From an uncultured Porphyromonadaceae bacterium (GTDB lineage Bacteria > Bacteroidota > Bacteroidia > Bacteroidales > Muribaculaceae): 64,000 nt of DNA. Where the stretch lies: contig CAMWXH010000002.1 of the NCBI GenBank assembly GCA_947178165.1, positions 28,863 to 92,862 of the forward strand, given 5' to 3'. Positions 16,701 through 27,000 of the stretch are shown piece by piece. Made by a program: the position numbers and the translations under genes. Within the stretch, counting starts at the first letter, position 1. Every line of letters begins with the position of its first letter. Below the pieces are notes generated by a model. It worked only from the letters and a program-made list of their open reading frames with translations. It was not told the origin of the DNA and did not search any database.

Positions 16701-17442
16701 GATTGTTTGGCATGACGATGTTATCATCAAGCAACTAATAAGCTACATAGTTGGAGCATGGATGGGGCGCTACCGTCTTGACCGCCCGGGACTGCATATC
16801 GCACATCCGAACCCCTCGGAGGAGGAGTTGGCGGAATATACCTTCAACCTTTCAGGCTCTGACGAGACTCTCAGGATTGACGAGGATGCCGTAATTCCGG
16901 TGCTTCCGCAGGATGCTCCGTTCTTCGACAATCTCTATAACTATGTGGTAGAGTTTGTACGAAAGGTATGGGGCGAAGACAAGTTGGCGGAGAATATCAA
17001 TTTTATTGAAAAGTGCATGGGCAAGAGCCTCAACGACTATCTGATGAAAGACTTCTGGAAAGACCATAAAAAGATGTATCAGAACCGACCGATTTATTGG
17101 GAGTTTGCATCAAAGAAGGGTGCTTTCCGGGCATTGGTGTATGCCCACCGTATGGACCGATATACAGTAGAGGTGCTCCGCTCAAAGTATCTTCTCCCTT
17201 ACAGAGCTTTTATCGAGCGAAAAATCGCGGCTCTCGATGCACGCTCCAACGATTTCAGCACCAAGGAACGCAAGGAACTCGACAACCTCCGCAACAAGAT
17301 TCTGCCGGAGTTGAGCGAATATGCCGAGCGTGTGGAAGTCGTGGCCCAGCAGTCGGCTATGCGCGACCCGGTCTTCGACCTCGATGACGGGATCATCAAG
17401 AACCACGCCCTCTTCGGCGACATAGTAACCAAACTAAAATAA
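13795..17442 (+). CDS. pglX: BREX adenine-specific DNA methyltransferase PglX
   Basis: A 1215-aa N6-adenine methyltransferase. SAM motif I DFACGSGH lies at 295-302 and the catalytic NPPY at 479-482, in a frame with TQIFTPNWIVKYMV just before the SAM motif, as in PglX. The remaining ~700 residues contain the target-recognition and scaffold regions. The stretch ~590-860 (about 15,560-16,380) is visibly more AT-rich than its flanks, as expected where specificity domains are exchanged. PglX methylates a non-palindromic site on one strand to mark host DNA. The recognition site cannot be deduced from sequence. Confidence 0.95.
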   Translation: METTKLKRFAAEARTNLMDGVSRKLQLLGFDKKGNVVAEPQPLQGGVLWNGEEYPEAFYRQWTTLRDRIHERGVREVVEEASYIWFNRMMAIRILTMNGLCEPVLRYDEAIGLPLLLSDARMGRVPAMSAQERARFDRLMDDDNRTYDQFALLLTAWCHANPVIHACFGSINDYVELLLPDNIFRPDGFIAKLNETQFISEEDYKSAELIGWLYQFYISDRKDEVFAKKGKVEADEIPAATQIFTPNWIVKYMVHNTILPQVDADEEIIESAKYLVKTENNTDRKVELEDLKVADFACGSGHILNECFDLLFDLYRSEAYSRREAIECIFTKNLTGIDIDLRARQLATFALLLKACQKDVSFADAHSLPHVISIPEVDKELIDLADTRSIAGYLHHFFLGAETKECSEQMTEAIVLLKDADSLGSIIKFDLSPSTRRQLIEAVKHWKRQEELPAAIKAGLPMMDFILTLTDSYDAIVMNPPYMPTSKVEGLKEYAAKNYPDSKTDLFSVFMDVCIDRLKDRGKYGMINMQSWMFLSSFEALRKKVIDEQHIDSLLHLGPRTFDELSGEVVQNAVFVIAKEKPQSEGIYYRLIDGKSCASKQDMFLAEEYRYVVKNQKQFEKIPGAVLGYWISEKFLSIVQEKKANSILKARHGILTGDDEKYLRLWYEPSFKNICFCARSFSDIDNKSEAFYPMNKGGMKRKWYGNNVIVIWIKNNLNNFNNNKLAERNLFFKEGITWTEIADIATIRYSNHGILFGHKGATAFFDRQEDLFCFLGYTNTKIFNVIKHLLFSGLSFTAGNLQEFPFKHISSQEIIKIVKSCIAISKQDWDAHETSWDFQKSPLLAAICDCKANVADFDMLAEDEKNDVTEMVGNVFDSSKLEDCVNVNISKWTRLFHRLHANEEELNRQFIEIYGLQDELTPDVPLDEVTILQQGEVSIKKEETVSDDGSHILMIDGIKSIIAKLPEERIVWHDDVIIKQLISYIVGAWMGRYRLDRPGLHIAHPNPSEEELAEYTFNLSGSDETLRIDEDAVIPVLPQDAPFFDNLYNYVVEFVRKVWGEDKLAENINFIEKCMGKSLNDYLMKDFWKDHKKMYQNRPIYWEFASKKGAFRALVYAHRMDRYTVEVLRSKYLLPYRAFIERKIAALDARSNDFSTKERKELDNLRNKILPELSEYAERVEVVAQQSAMRDPVFDLDDGIIKNHALFGDIVTKLK

Positions 17443-17453
17443 CATTAAAGGCT

Positions 17454-17672
17454 ATGACAAAGAATCAAATAGACTATGTGACCTGTGTCATCGGAGCTTT
17501 GGCATTGATGACGGGAAAGTCATGTTCATGGATATATCAGAAGCTACATGCTGCCGGTGTTATTAAGGATTATCTGGCAGCCGCCTATGAGGTTCTTCAT
17601 ACGTTCAGCCTTGAATATGTAGCCGCTGATGTTATACAGCTGATGAAAAAGAAAGGATACGCATTATGTTAG
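17454..17672 (+). CDS. DUF3791 family protein (first copy)
   Basis: A 72-aa helical protein with YVTCVIGALALMTGKSCSW and IYQKLHAAGVIKDYLAAAYEVLHTFSLEYVAADVIQLM, matching the DUF3791 family. DUF3791 genes usually sit next to DUF3990 genes, as here (7-bp overlap downstream), and probably encode the immunity or antitoxin partner. Inserted 11 bp after pglX, inside the BREX operon. Confidence 0.75.
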   Translation: MTKNQIDYVTCVIGALALMTGKSCSWIYQKLHAAGVIKDYLAAAYEVLHTFSLEYVAADVIQLMKKKGYALC

Positions 17673-18145
17673 TATATCATTCCTCTGATCAGTGTTTTTC
17701 TAATCCCGATGTAGTGCATTCTCGTGAGGCTCTTGACTTTGGGAAAGGATTTTATGTGACCAAACTCAAAGAGCAGGCAGACAAATATGCCGATCGTTTC
17801 CTCAGAATCGGGAGTGATGCGTATCTGCATATATTTGAATACACTCCTGACTCGGATCTGATTGTCAAGATATTTGAATCATACGATGAAGAATGGCTTG
17901 ACTTCGTATGCAGTTGCCGAAAGGGAAATGATGTTTATAAGTCGTATGACATTATCGAAGGCGGAGTTGCTAACGATAAGGTCTACCGGACAGTAGACCT
18001 CTATATGGCCGGTATATATAATAAAGAACAGGCTCTTCAGAATCTCGCGTATGAAAAGCCCAATCATCAACTATGTTTCATAACTCAAAAGGCTATAGAC
18101 AAATGTTTGAAGTTTATTGAGCATAAAAAGTATAGTAATGGATAA
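17666..18145 (+). CDS. DUF3990 protein, ADP-ribosyltransferase-like putative toxin
   Basis: A 159-aa protein opening LVYHSSDQCFSNPDVVHSREALDFGKGFYVT. The Y-HgS-----P-i-----DFG-GFY-T pattern is characteristic of DUF3990, whose fold resembles ADP-ribosyltransferases such as the PARP/ART group. The conserved His, Tyr and DFGKGFY would form the NAD pocket. It is flanked by two DUF3791 genes with 7-8 bp overlaps, implying one translationally coupled toxin-antitoxin-like unit. The target is unknown. It lies within the BREX operon, so it may be a guard element or a passenger. Confidence 0.75.
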   Translation: MLVYHSSDQCFSNPDVVHSREALDFGKGFYVTKLKEQADKYADRFLRIGSDAYLHIFEYTPDSDLIVKIFESYDEEWLDFVCSCRKGNDVYKSYDIIEGGVANDKVYRTVDLYMAGIYNKEQALQNLAYEKPNHQLCFITQKAIDKCLKFIEHKKYSNG

Positions 18146-18359
18146 GCCTACACGCATATTACGAGATATGAAGTATGCCCGCATCATAGAACTGATAGCG
18201 GAAAAACAACAGATCCCGCTTGAAGAAGCGATGGATATGCTTTACTCATCGCCCCTGTTTGAAATCATCGATGACGGCACAGCCGATCTCATCTGCCGAA
18301 GCGACATCTATCTCGCAGACGAGATTATCCGAACTCATAAAACCTCTCAAGCAAATTAG
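18138..18359 (+). CDS. DUF3791 family protein (second copy)
   Basis: A 73-aa protein from the ATG at 18138. An upstream TTG at 18117 would overlap the previous gene further. RILRDMKYARIIELI and MDMLYSSPLFEIIDDGTADL-CRSDIYLADEI match DUF3791. It is divergent from the first copy, so the pair is not a recent duplication. It overlaps the DUF3990 gene by 8 bp, and a 29-bp gap follows before the WG-repeat gene. Confidence 0.75.
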   Translation: MDKPTRILRDMKYARIIELIAEKQQIPLEEAMDMLYSSPLFEIIDDGTADLICRSDIYLADEIIRTHKTSQAN

Positions 18360-18388
18360 CGAATCAAGAATTCAAATACGTAGGAGTT

Positions 18389-20212
18389 ATGGATCATAAG
18401 GAACACTTACAGGAGTTAATGGCCGATATCATCAACATTTTCGGCAAGGAGATTATCACGGAGAAACGATTCGTGAATCTTCTTGCTGACTATCGTGCTT
18501 TTGACGGCAATAACGATGCAAGAAGAATCCTTAATGCTATAGTGTCCGGGAGATATGCAAACAAGATAGTAAATCTGACAACTTCTAAATTTGATCTACC
18601 TAAATTGAAGTATTACGCTTATGAACTTTCCAAGTCAGATGGCTTCAATGAGGAGACAGTAGAAACTGTCATGAGGATGATTGTATTTGCTTGCAACAAA
18701 GGCAATCAGGACGAGGCAAACTATTCCATCATAAAGCAAGAAGATAAGTTCGGATGTGTAAATTCAAAAGGAGACATCATTATTCCATTCGAGTATGACA
18801 AGATGCGCGACTTTAAATCTGATTTTGGGATACATATTGTTTGTGCTAAAAACTTTGAATGTAGCGATGTTTATACTGCATTAGGAGAACTTGTCTTTTC
18901 CGGAGGATCAAATATCCGACTGACTAATGAAGACGGACTATGGATGGTAGAAAAAAATAACAAATATGGTTTAATTCATCCTAACGGAGAAATAGTTATC
19001 CCTTTTGAATACAAAAGTATTGTGACGGTTAATCCCGGTTCAGATATTAGGCTTCTTGTAGTAGAGACTGAAAACAGAATGTTTGGAGTGCTGGATTATA
19101 TGGGGCATCAGATATTGCCACCGGTGTTTGAGTCGATACCCAATTTTATCAGTGACACATTTGAGATAATAGAGGCAAAACTAAGCGACAGATATATGTA
19201 CTTCAACATAGACGGTTCTGTTGCTGAAATATCTCCATTGTTCTGTGCAACACCCTTTACGGCATATACATATAATCAAAATGACCATAAGATGCCTAAA
19301 GGTTATATTGTTAACGGAGAAAAATTAATAGTTTCGACTACCCACGGCGATATTACTGATGTTAATGGTAAGATACTCTGCAACCTCGGACCGTACAATG
19401 ACGGACTTGCGGTTGCCAAAGAAGACAATTTGTGGATTGGTTATATGAGCGAGTCATTGGAGTGGAAAATTCGCCAGTTCTGTCACGATCCTAATGCGCT
19501 TTTTGATTTATGTGAACCTTTTAGTAATGGATTGGCAATTGTATGGAAAGGAGATAAAAGAGGACTTATCAATACGAATGGAGATATTGTAGCCGGAATT
19601 AACTATAATGATATTGCGCGTCGTGATTGGTGTTGTCTTTTAAGGTATTCTTCAAAATATGTAAATACTATATTCTCTGATGAATATGGTGTTGGAGATT
19701 GCTATGTAAGACCCAATGATATAAGTTGCGAGTTCATTTGTACTATGAACGGAATTTATGACATAAGCAATTTTACAAACAACAGGGCATTCGCTCAATA
19801 TCGTAATTTCGTAGGAATAGTTTCCCCCAAAGGGACTTCCATTGAACCATTAGAATATGAGTGGCTTAGGAGTTGGAACTCTCACAAACTACATGAAACT
19901 ACAGTGATATCTCCTGTCCGGCGAAACGGTCAATGGGGTGGACTGGATATGGAACATGGATTCATCCCATTCAAAGACGAAATGCAAGAACGCAATGAAA
20001 AGAATTACATTTCTAAACATATTGAAACATCCACGCCTATTCCATACTTTTTGGAATACCAAAAGGATGTAACTCCTTGTGGTTTTAAGTGGAGTAATCT
20101 ATACCATATTCCGGCAGGTTTATATGCCGACTTTATGAAATTGAGAACAACAATGGCTAAAGAAGAGCAGCTTCAATGGCTTAAAATCAATTCAGTAACA
20201 GTATTAGAATAG
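18389..20212 (+). CDS. WG-repeat protein in the BREX operon
   Basis: A 607-aa protein whose middle and C-terminal parts contain at least five WG-type (KWG) beta repeats: FGCVNSKGDIIIPFEYDKM, YGLIHPNGEIVIPFEYKSI, FGVLDYMGHQILPPVFESI, RGLINTNGDIVAGINYNDI and VGIVSPKGTSIEPLEYEWL. The first ~110 residues are helical (LMADIINIFG...). WG repeats form beta-propeller-like binding platforms with no catalytic role. No signal peptide. It sits 2 bp before the GNAT-TPR gene. Its task in BREX is unknown; it may be a sensor or an adaptor. Confidence 0.8.
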   Translation: MDHKEHLQELMADIINIFGKEIITEKRFVNLLADYRAFDGNNDARRILNAIVSGRYANKIVNLTTSKFDLPKLKYYAYELSKSDGFNEETVETVMRMIVFACNKGNQDEANYSIIKQEDKFGCVNSKGDIIIPFEYDKMRDFKSDFGIHIVCAKNFECSDVYTALGELVFSGGSNIRLTNEDGLWMVEKNNKYGLIHPNGEIVIPFEYKSIVTVNPGSDIRLLVVETENRMFGVLDYMGHQILPPVFESIPNFISDTFEIIEAKLSDRYMYFNIDGSVAEISPLFCATPFTAYTYNQNDHKMPKGYIVNGEKLIVSTTHGDITDVNGKILCNLGPYNDGLAVAKEDNLWIGYMSESLEWKIRQFCHDPNALFDLCEPFSNGLAIVWKGDKRGLINTNGDIVAGINYNDIARRDWCCLLRYSSKYVNTIFSDEYGVGDCYVRPNDISCEFICTMNGIYDISNFTNNRAFAQYRNFVGIVSPKGTSIEPLEYEWLRSWNSHKLHETTVISPVRRNGQWGGLDMEHGFIPFKDEMQERNEKNYISKHIETSTPIPYFLEYQKDVTPCGFKWSNLYHIPAGLYADFMKLRTTMAKEEQLQWLKINSVTVLE

Positions 20213-20214
20213 AT

Positions 20215-21042
20215 ATGCCAACACCTGGAATACCCAATATAATCGATTGCGGAATTTGCAGTCTGCATCCCGCCCAGCCTTCAAATGTATGGGTGGTAGA
20301 AGAATTATTCAGACATCCGGACGTAAGGAAGTTCTATGTATTGCGCGATGACCATGCGGCTAACATAAGAAGTTTCTGCCAGTATATCATTGCAGCCAAT
20401 GTTCAGAAAGCCGCGATGAATTTCATCATCTACGATAATTATGGAAACGAAGTGGGTCTTATCTCGGCGGAACCGATGATGAACCGTAATACTAACCTTC
20501 CTATGTGGAATGTCGGTTATGCTGTTTTGCCTTCCGAAAGACGTAAGGGGTATGCCGCTGCAGCGTTAACGGGATTGAGTAACTATCTGCTTCAGAACTA
20601 TTCATTCCCTCAAGTGATGCTTGACATTTGCACCGAGAATCACGAATCGGAAGGAGTTGCCCGTAAATGTGGCTTTACGAAGCCTAATGATGGGCAAGGA
20701 TATATTGATCCCAATCACATGGAACTTGGATTCCGTTTCCGTTGGTTCAAGCAGCTTGCAGGACAACGCACAATGTACTTCAATCAGGCGGTGCACTGTT
20801 ACCGTCAGAAAGACTATATCGGAGCAATAAATGCGTTCCGGCAGGCGCTGAACGAACCTTATCAGCCTGGCACACCATATACAGATGCACAGATCTATTC
20901 CAACATGGAGATGGCTCTCTCATCCGTACATCTTTACAAGGAAGCCTTCGCTGCCCTGAAAAAAGCCCAATCCCTTGGCCTCAATAATCCGAGCATTGAA
21001 AAAGAACTCCTCTGGCTCCGCAACAATAAAGGACTTTACTAA
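20215..21042 (+). CDS. GNAT acetyltransferase with C-terminal TPR repeats
   Basis: A 275-aa protein. Residues ~25-180 are a GNAT fold: the acetyl-CoA-binding VGYAVLPSERRKGYAAAAL (R/Q-x-x-G-x-A motif) followed by LDICTENHESEGVARKCGF, as in RimJ/RimL types. From ~180, YFNQAVHCYRQKDYIGAINAFRQAL and MEMALSSVHLYKEAFAALKKA are two TPR-like helical hairpins. A GNAT fused to TPRs suggests acetylation of a protein partner. It lies 2 bp after the WG gene and 16 bp before the giant helicase gene. Confidence 0.8.
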   Translation: MPTPGIPNIIDCGICSLHPAQPSNVWVVEELFRHPDVRKFYVLRDDHAANIRSFCQYIIAANVQKAAMNFIIYDNYGNEVGLISAEPMMNRNTNLPMWNVGYAVLPSERRKGYAAAALTGLSNYLLQNYSFPQVMLDICTENHESEGVARKCGFTKPNDGQGYIDPNHMELGFRFRWFKQLAGQRTMYFNQAVHCYRQKDYIGAINAFRQALNEPYQPGTPYTDAQIYSNMEMALSSVHLYKEAFAALKKAQSLGLNNPSIEKELLWLRNNKGLY

Positions 21043-21058
21043 ATACCATCCTCTCAAT

Positions 21059-24000
21059 ATGAGTTTTATTGACGACATAAAGAACGAGCTAAATTCAACA
21101 TATATCATTGGATCGTATCACCGTGATGGCGAACGAGGTTACTTTGATGACCTTCGTGGCGCCGCAGGTGAACGCATAGAAGACTTCGAGGGTAATCCCA
21201 GAACGGATAAGGTATACATTTCTCGAACAGACCTCATTGAAGATGAATTTTATGAATTTGATTGGAGTATCGAGGGGGAATCGGAGAATAGTTATTCGTA
21301 TATTTGCGTAGGCGGAATTCGCCCTGTAAATAAGACGCGGATGCTTCAGGTACGTCTTGACGAGAAACTTTCTCAGAGAGGCACCAACCGAAAAGATGCA
21401 AATCAGAATCAGAAGATGATTAATCAGGAGGTAACCGGTGCACCTCATACGTATATCTATGAATTGCTCCAGAACTCAAATGATTATCCTCTTAAAGATG
21501 CGAATAATAATAAAATCCCGGTTGAAGTCAAATTTATTTTGACAGAACATTATCTGTTTTTCATACACTCCGGTGCCCCTTTCAATCTCAGGAACATTGC
21601 GGCTATATGTACTGTCAATGAAGGTGAAAAAAGAGATAATACCGAGACTATTGGATATAAAGGCATGGGCTTCAAGTCGGTCTTTGTCAACAATGATTAT
21701 GTATTTCTGAGTTCAGGGGATTGGAATCTTCGATTTGATGAAAAGGAGATTAAGAACCGTAGTAGATTCCCCTTGAACTGGCAATACATGCCAATCCCCA
21801 CATCCCTCACGGAAGATATTGATGATGAGATTAAATCAGTTTTGAAAAGTATTCCATCTCACATGAATGTCTTCTTCGCCCTTCGTCATCTCAGAGATGC
21901 TAGTGAGAATGAGCCGAATCTCGAAAAAGTGTTTGTAGATGATAGGATTCTGGTGTTCATCCCTTATGTTGACCATGTAGAGGTATATATCGACGGAATA
22001 CTTCGATATGACCGCTACAAGGATCGAACACGTTGGCTCATAAAAAATGACATTAAAATTTCGGTTGACGACAACTACAAGTCAATTCTTGAAGAAAGTC
22101 TCAAGACCGATAAAAAGATTCCTGAGAAGTTCCAGAAAATCAAGGAAATTTCAGTTTCTTTCGCAGTCCAGCGCGATGGGAATAAGTTAATCCCTATTCC
22201 TATTGAGAACTCACAAGTATATAATTATCTGCCGACTGAGCAGCAATTATATCTTCCGTTTTTGATTAATGCGGACTTTGTGCCTGACGCATCTCGAAAA
22301 AGTCTGCCTGAGCATAAATGGAATCATAAAGTATTGGAGGATGCTGGACATAGGTATGCTCAATGGTGGGCATCTTTGATGCTCGATGTGGAGAATTATG
22401 ATCTCGCTTCTGTATTTGATTTGCTTCCAGACTTTAGAAAAGGTGATAAATTCCGCGAGTCCTTCATGAAGGGCTTTGAGCAAGAAATCGGTAAGATTAA
22501 GTGTATTCCAATTCTAAAAAATGGAGAACGAGCTTTAGTTCCTATCAATGAAATCATTTTCGACAATATGAGCTTTGTTGTTTCAGACAAGCCTGTAATG
22601 TTAGATAGCGACTTTTATGCTTTGCTAGGAGTAGAAAATATCAGTGAATATCTTCCGCATCCAGAGATAAGACAGCATCAGAATCTCAAGATGCTGCTTG
22701 AATATTATTCAGCAAAGAATAATATTGGCAGAGTTCTCAATAACAGTGACGTCCTGACAATCCTTCGTTCTCTAAAATTCGAGAATTGGGTCAAAGATGA
22801 GTTTAATGCCATCAATCTTTATCGATACCTGTTTGAATCTCAAAAGATAAACAACATCCTAAATTCATTCGATAAGATTTTCTTAACCGAATCGGGAGAG
22901 ATTGAATCGCCTAATAAACTCTACCACAATATCGATTACTACCTCGAAGAACTTTATATGTTCGAGGATAGACTTCCTCGTTTAAAGAAATCAGTAAGAG
23001 ATATTTTGCCTGAAGGATTCCGTGGTATTGAAGGAAAGTTCAAAATGTTCGTCCCATCGTCGGTAGCTTTAGAGCTTTCAGCAAACTTCGATAAGAATGA
23101 AGACGGTTCTCGTATTGAAAATATTACAGACAGTATCCATTTCTTAAACTTCCTTGCTACGGCAAAGGGATATACCGGTGGTATGCCTAAAACAATGCCT
23201 TTATACTTGGACGAAGGCGTTTCTATCGGAAAAGAAGATGTTTATCAGGAAGATGAACTGGGACTATTACTATCTGAGCAGCCTTGGGTTAAGCCTGAAT
23301 GGATACGCTTTATCCATTACGGGTATGCAAAACATTCAGATGATTTGTCTCGCTTCTTAACCAAGTGTGGTATTACAACCATAAACCCTGCGATGGTATG
23401 GAGTTCGTTTATCGCTGATGATGAAAGGTCTCAACATATAATCTCATATATTGCTGATAAACAGGCAAGCATTGACTTTTTCTATTTCCTTACGAATATA
23501 GAGAAGGAGGTCAAATTTACGGATCAGACGAAACAGCTTAAGAATAAGTATCATATCTGGGTAAATGATGGAACAAATGATGAATATGTGCCACTTTCGT
23601 CCGTAATTTACTGGTCAGACTCCAAAGAACGTGATGAACTACTGGAGAAGGACTGGTTACCTGCTAATGCTTGCTATGCAGTAGATGATGATTATCTCGG
23701 TCAGTTCTTGGGAGAAGACCGTGATGCCATAGAGCGAATTTTCAAGGCGAATGGTATCGTTGAGGATTTCTCTGTGTCGAACTGGATCAAGAAGTGTATG
23801 GTCAAAGAGCATCTTTGGCAGGAAGTCATCAAGAATATTACCTCAACAGATACGAGTATAAGTTTTCTTGATTTCTTATTTGAGAATCGTGCGTATAAAA
23901 GTGAAATAGGATATAGTAAATTAGATCAGATCCCTCTTTCATTGGAAGGTGAATCTGAGATGCTTCCGTTAAAGGATATTGCAGAGACTGTATATCAGCG

Positions 24001-27000
24001 ATCAGACGATCTCATAGAGTTATCAGAAGAGCCCTGGTTCCCGTCATACGAACTGACTTCTGTTTCAAGTGCCTATTCTGACCTTTTTGATGGAGCTGAT
24101 AGGCGAGCCTTTTTTGATGAGATTGGTATAAAGGAATTTGATTTGGACGAGTATATCGAGGAAGAAATTCTTGAAAACCTTGATAACTACACAGACTATT
24201 CGGATATTGATAATGCTTTAGAAGCCAATATAAGTTTCCATAAGTTCTTTGCAAATCCATCGCTCCGTTTGAGTGATGATGATTATGAGAAACTTAAAAA
24301 TACGCCTGTATTCACTATTCTGCCAGTAGAGAATAGCAAAGAATCAGAATCAGGCTTATGCGAAGTTTGTACCGGCTTCTTCCTGCCTTCCGACAAACTC
24401 GGCGAGCTGGTTGAACTTGATATAGCACCTGCATCCATTCTTCATACTATTCGTCCCGAATATTTTGCGACCGATGCAGAACAAATGACAACCTATTTCA
24501 AAGATAGACTTGGAAATAGGAAACTACAAGACAATGAACTCGTAAAGCATCTGCTTGATCACAAAAAAGATATAATTGCTTATATTCAAGAGTATAATAG
24601 GAATCTCAGATTCTGGCAATGGGCAGCGCAAAGTTCCACTACCTATGAGGAACGTCTGGCGTTCCGTAATTTCCCCATGGCGGATTCCGATAGGAATCTA
24701 ATGCTGCCAAGTGAACTGTATGCGTCAGCAGTCTATTCAAAAGATAAAGAGGCAGAACAAGTCATCCGAAGATTTATCCCAGATGCTCACTTCGTTCTTG
24801 ATGATTATGCCAACATAGAAACAGAAAATGAAATTGATTGGCTGAGACTATTCAAGAACATAAAAATCAGCATCTCGGCAGAATATGTTCTGCTCAATAA
24901 GGTTTTGCCTAAACTTAATGAGTATAAATCAGAGCATGATGATGTCGTACTTGCTTTCGCTGGTGTTTTAGAAGAGTTGAAAGCAAAGCATAACGAGGAC
25001 GCAAAGAAAATTGAAGGATATTTGCAAAACCTATATGTAAAGTGTAAAGATGGAGAATACCACAAAATTGGGGACACCATCCTTACCGGTGCATATATGG
25101 GGATAGAAACTGGGAAGTATAATGACATCGTATTGCCATTGCAAATATCTGACGATTATCTGAAAGATACAGAGGATAATCCCACTTTGCGCTCCAACGT
25201 TATTGACTTCTTCAGATTCTTAAAAGATAAAACGAACATTGATGTTATCAAGACAGCGCAAGATTTAGCCGCTCGAAAGGTTGAAATATTCCTTTCCAAT
25301 CAACAGACTTATGCGAGGTCTGATGCTCACTATCGAATTATAGGCGAGCTGGCAGAGGACTGCTACCAACAAGTAGGATGGACAGATACTATTTTTAAGG
25401 GCAAGTGTTTATTGCTCTTCTCCTCAGATAATCGTCTTATATCCATGGATAAAGGTAATCTTTATCTTGGATCAATATATAATCCCATATGTGATTATCA
25501 AGCTAATGGAATAACGAATATTCATTACGTCAGTGATGAATATCGGAAGTATGCTGAATTGGCAAGTATCCGTTTGTTCTTGACTAATCCAAGTAGGGGA
25601 CGTGTAAAATGGGGCTTCCATGGCGAAACCGAAATGAGATATTTGGAAGATTCTACTTTCTCAACATATTTCTGGAGAGTATTTCTTCCATCGCAGTTGA
25701 GGAATAAAGATTCAAGATCTCATTTTGATAGGCTTTTAACGACCGATACGCTGGAAAAGTATCGTTGTATCCCTACCGGAGGTGGCATGAAAAAACCGTC
25801 ACAGGTATATAATCCAATTGATAACCAGTTGGTGCGTATGATTAAGGTCATGGAAAAACAAGACGAATATCTGCCAACTGTAGAAATACCTATGGAGTAT
25901 TCCTACGGTTTCGCTTCACGGCTGAATGAGATGGATTGTCTTGAATTCTTGCGGAAAAGCGAAAATGACAAAGGTTATCAAGATGACAGAATCAAAGTAT
26001 GTACTTGGCTGTCGGAACTTCCAGAGAATATTTTAAGAAGTAATTACAAGAATATCGTATTACGATTTAAGGAGAATGCGTTATGGCGTAATGGTGCCAA
26101 AAAGTGGGTGCCATTAAAAGATTTATGTATTCTTGAAAGAACCAAGGAGTCTAAACTTATTGTAGATCATTTTGGGGGTAGTGAATACGTATGTTTTGGA
26201 GCATCTCTGCCTGAATCAAATCAGGTTCTCCAAAAGTTGCACCTTCTTTTCGACATTCCCTTGTTGAATAAAGATGATTTTGATCATAAAACAATTGGAA
26301 ATGTCTTTGAGGATACGTATGAAGTTTCTGAGCTCCAGAAACGCTTAGTCTATCTCTCTTATACTGAAAATCCTGATGGTGACTGGGAAACCAAATATAA
26401 AGAACGTCAGGCCAAACTCGACAATGCAAAGATAGAAGGATGTGATGAAATCATATATTTCTATGCAGGAAACGAAGACCTTTCAACAACCTTATCTTTT
26501 TTAGATAATGGAGATAACGGTTTTGCGTATAAGAAGGGTCGTAAGGAGCACATGTTTGAGAGCCGATTGAATTGGGCAATTAAGACATTTGACCTTGTAG
26601 GCTCACATATATCAGTACTTCAGGAGCTGTTCTTGGATAATTTTTCCGATTATGTTGAAAAGCATAATGGTGGAAGCTTACCACCTAATGTGTTGCATTA
26701 CTTATCAGATGCCGACAAAAGCAAGATTGGGACAGATATCGTCGAAGAAATACCGGATGACGCCCAACAACCTTATGTTAGCGGAGCTTCCGTCCCCGAG
26801 TCTCATGACACGACTCAGTCAGCATCTCAAGAGCAGCCTGTCAATCCTAACGGTACTGCGCACGCACAATTTACCGATCAAGAAAACAAATCGAGTCAAG
26901 GTAAGCCTAATGCTGAGAGTGGCGCAAATGAAGGATATGATTCTTCGATCAAACCTGAACATACACAACTCAAGCATAAGGAAAAATCAAGAGTAGAACA

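Noticed and set aside
20975-21058. Longer start for the GHKL-helicase
   Set aside because: The extra 28 codons lie inside the 3' end of the GNAT-TPR gene. The ATG at 21059 gives a 16-bp gap, as seen elsewhere in the operon.
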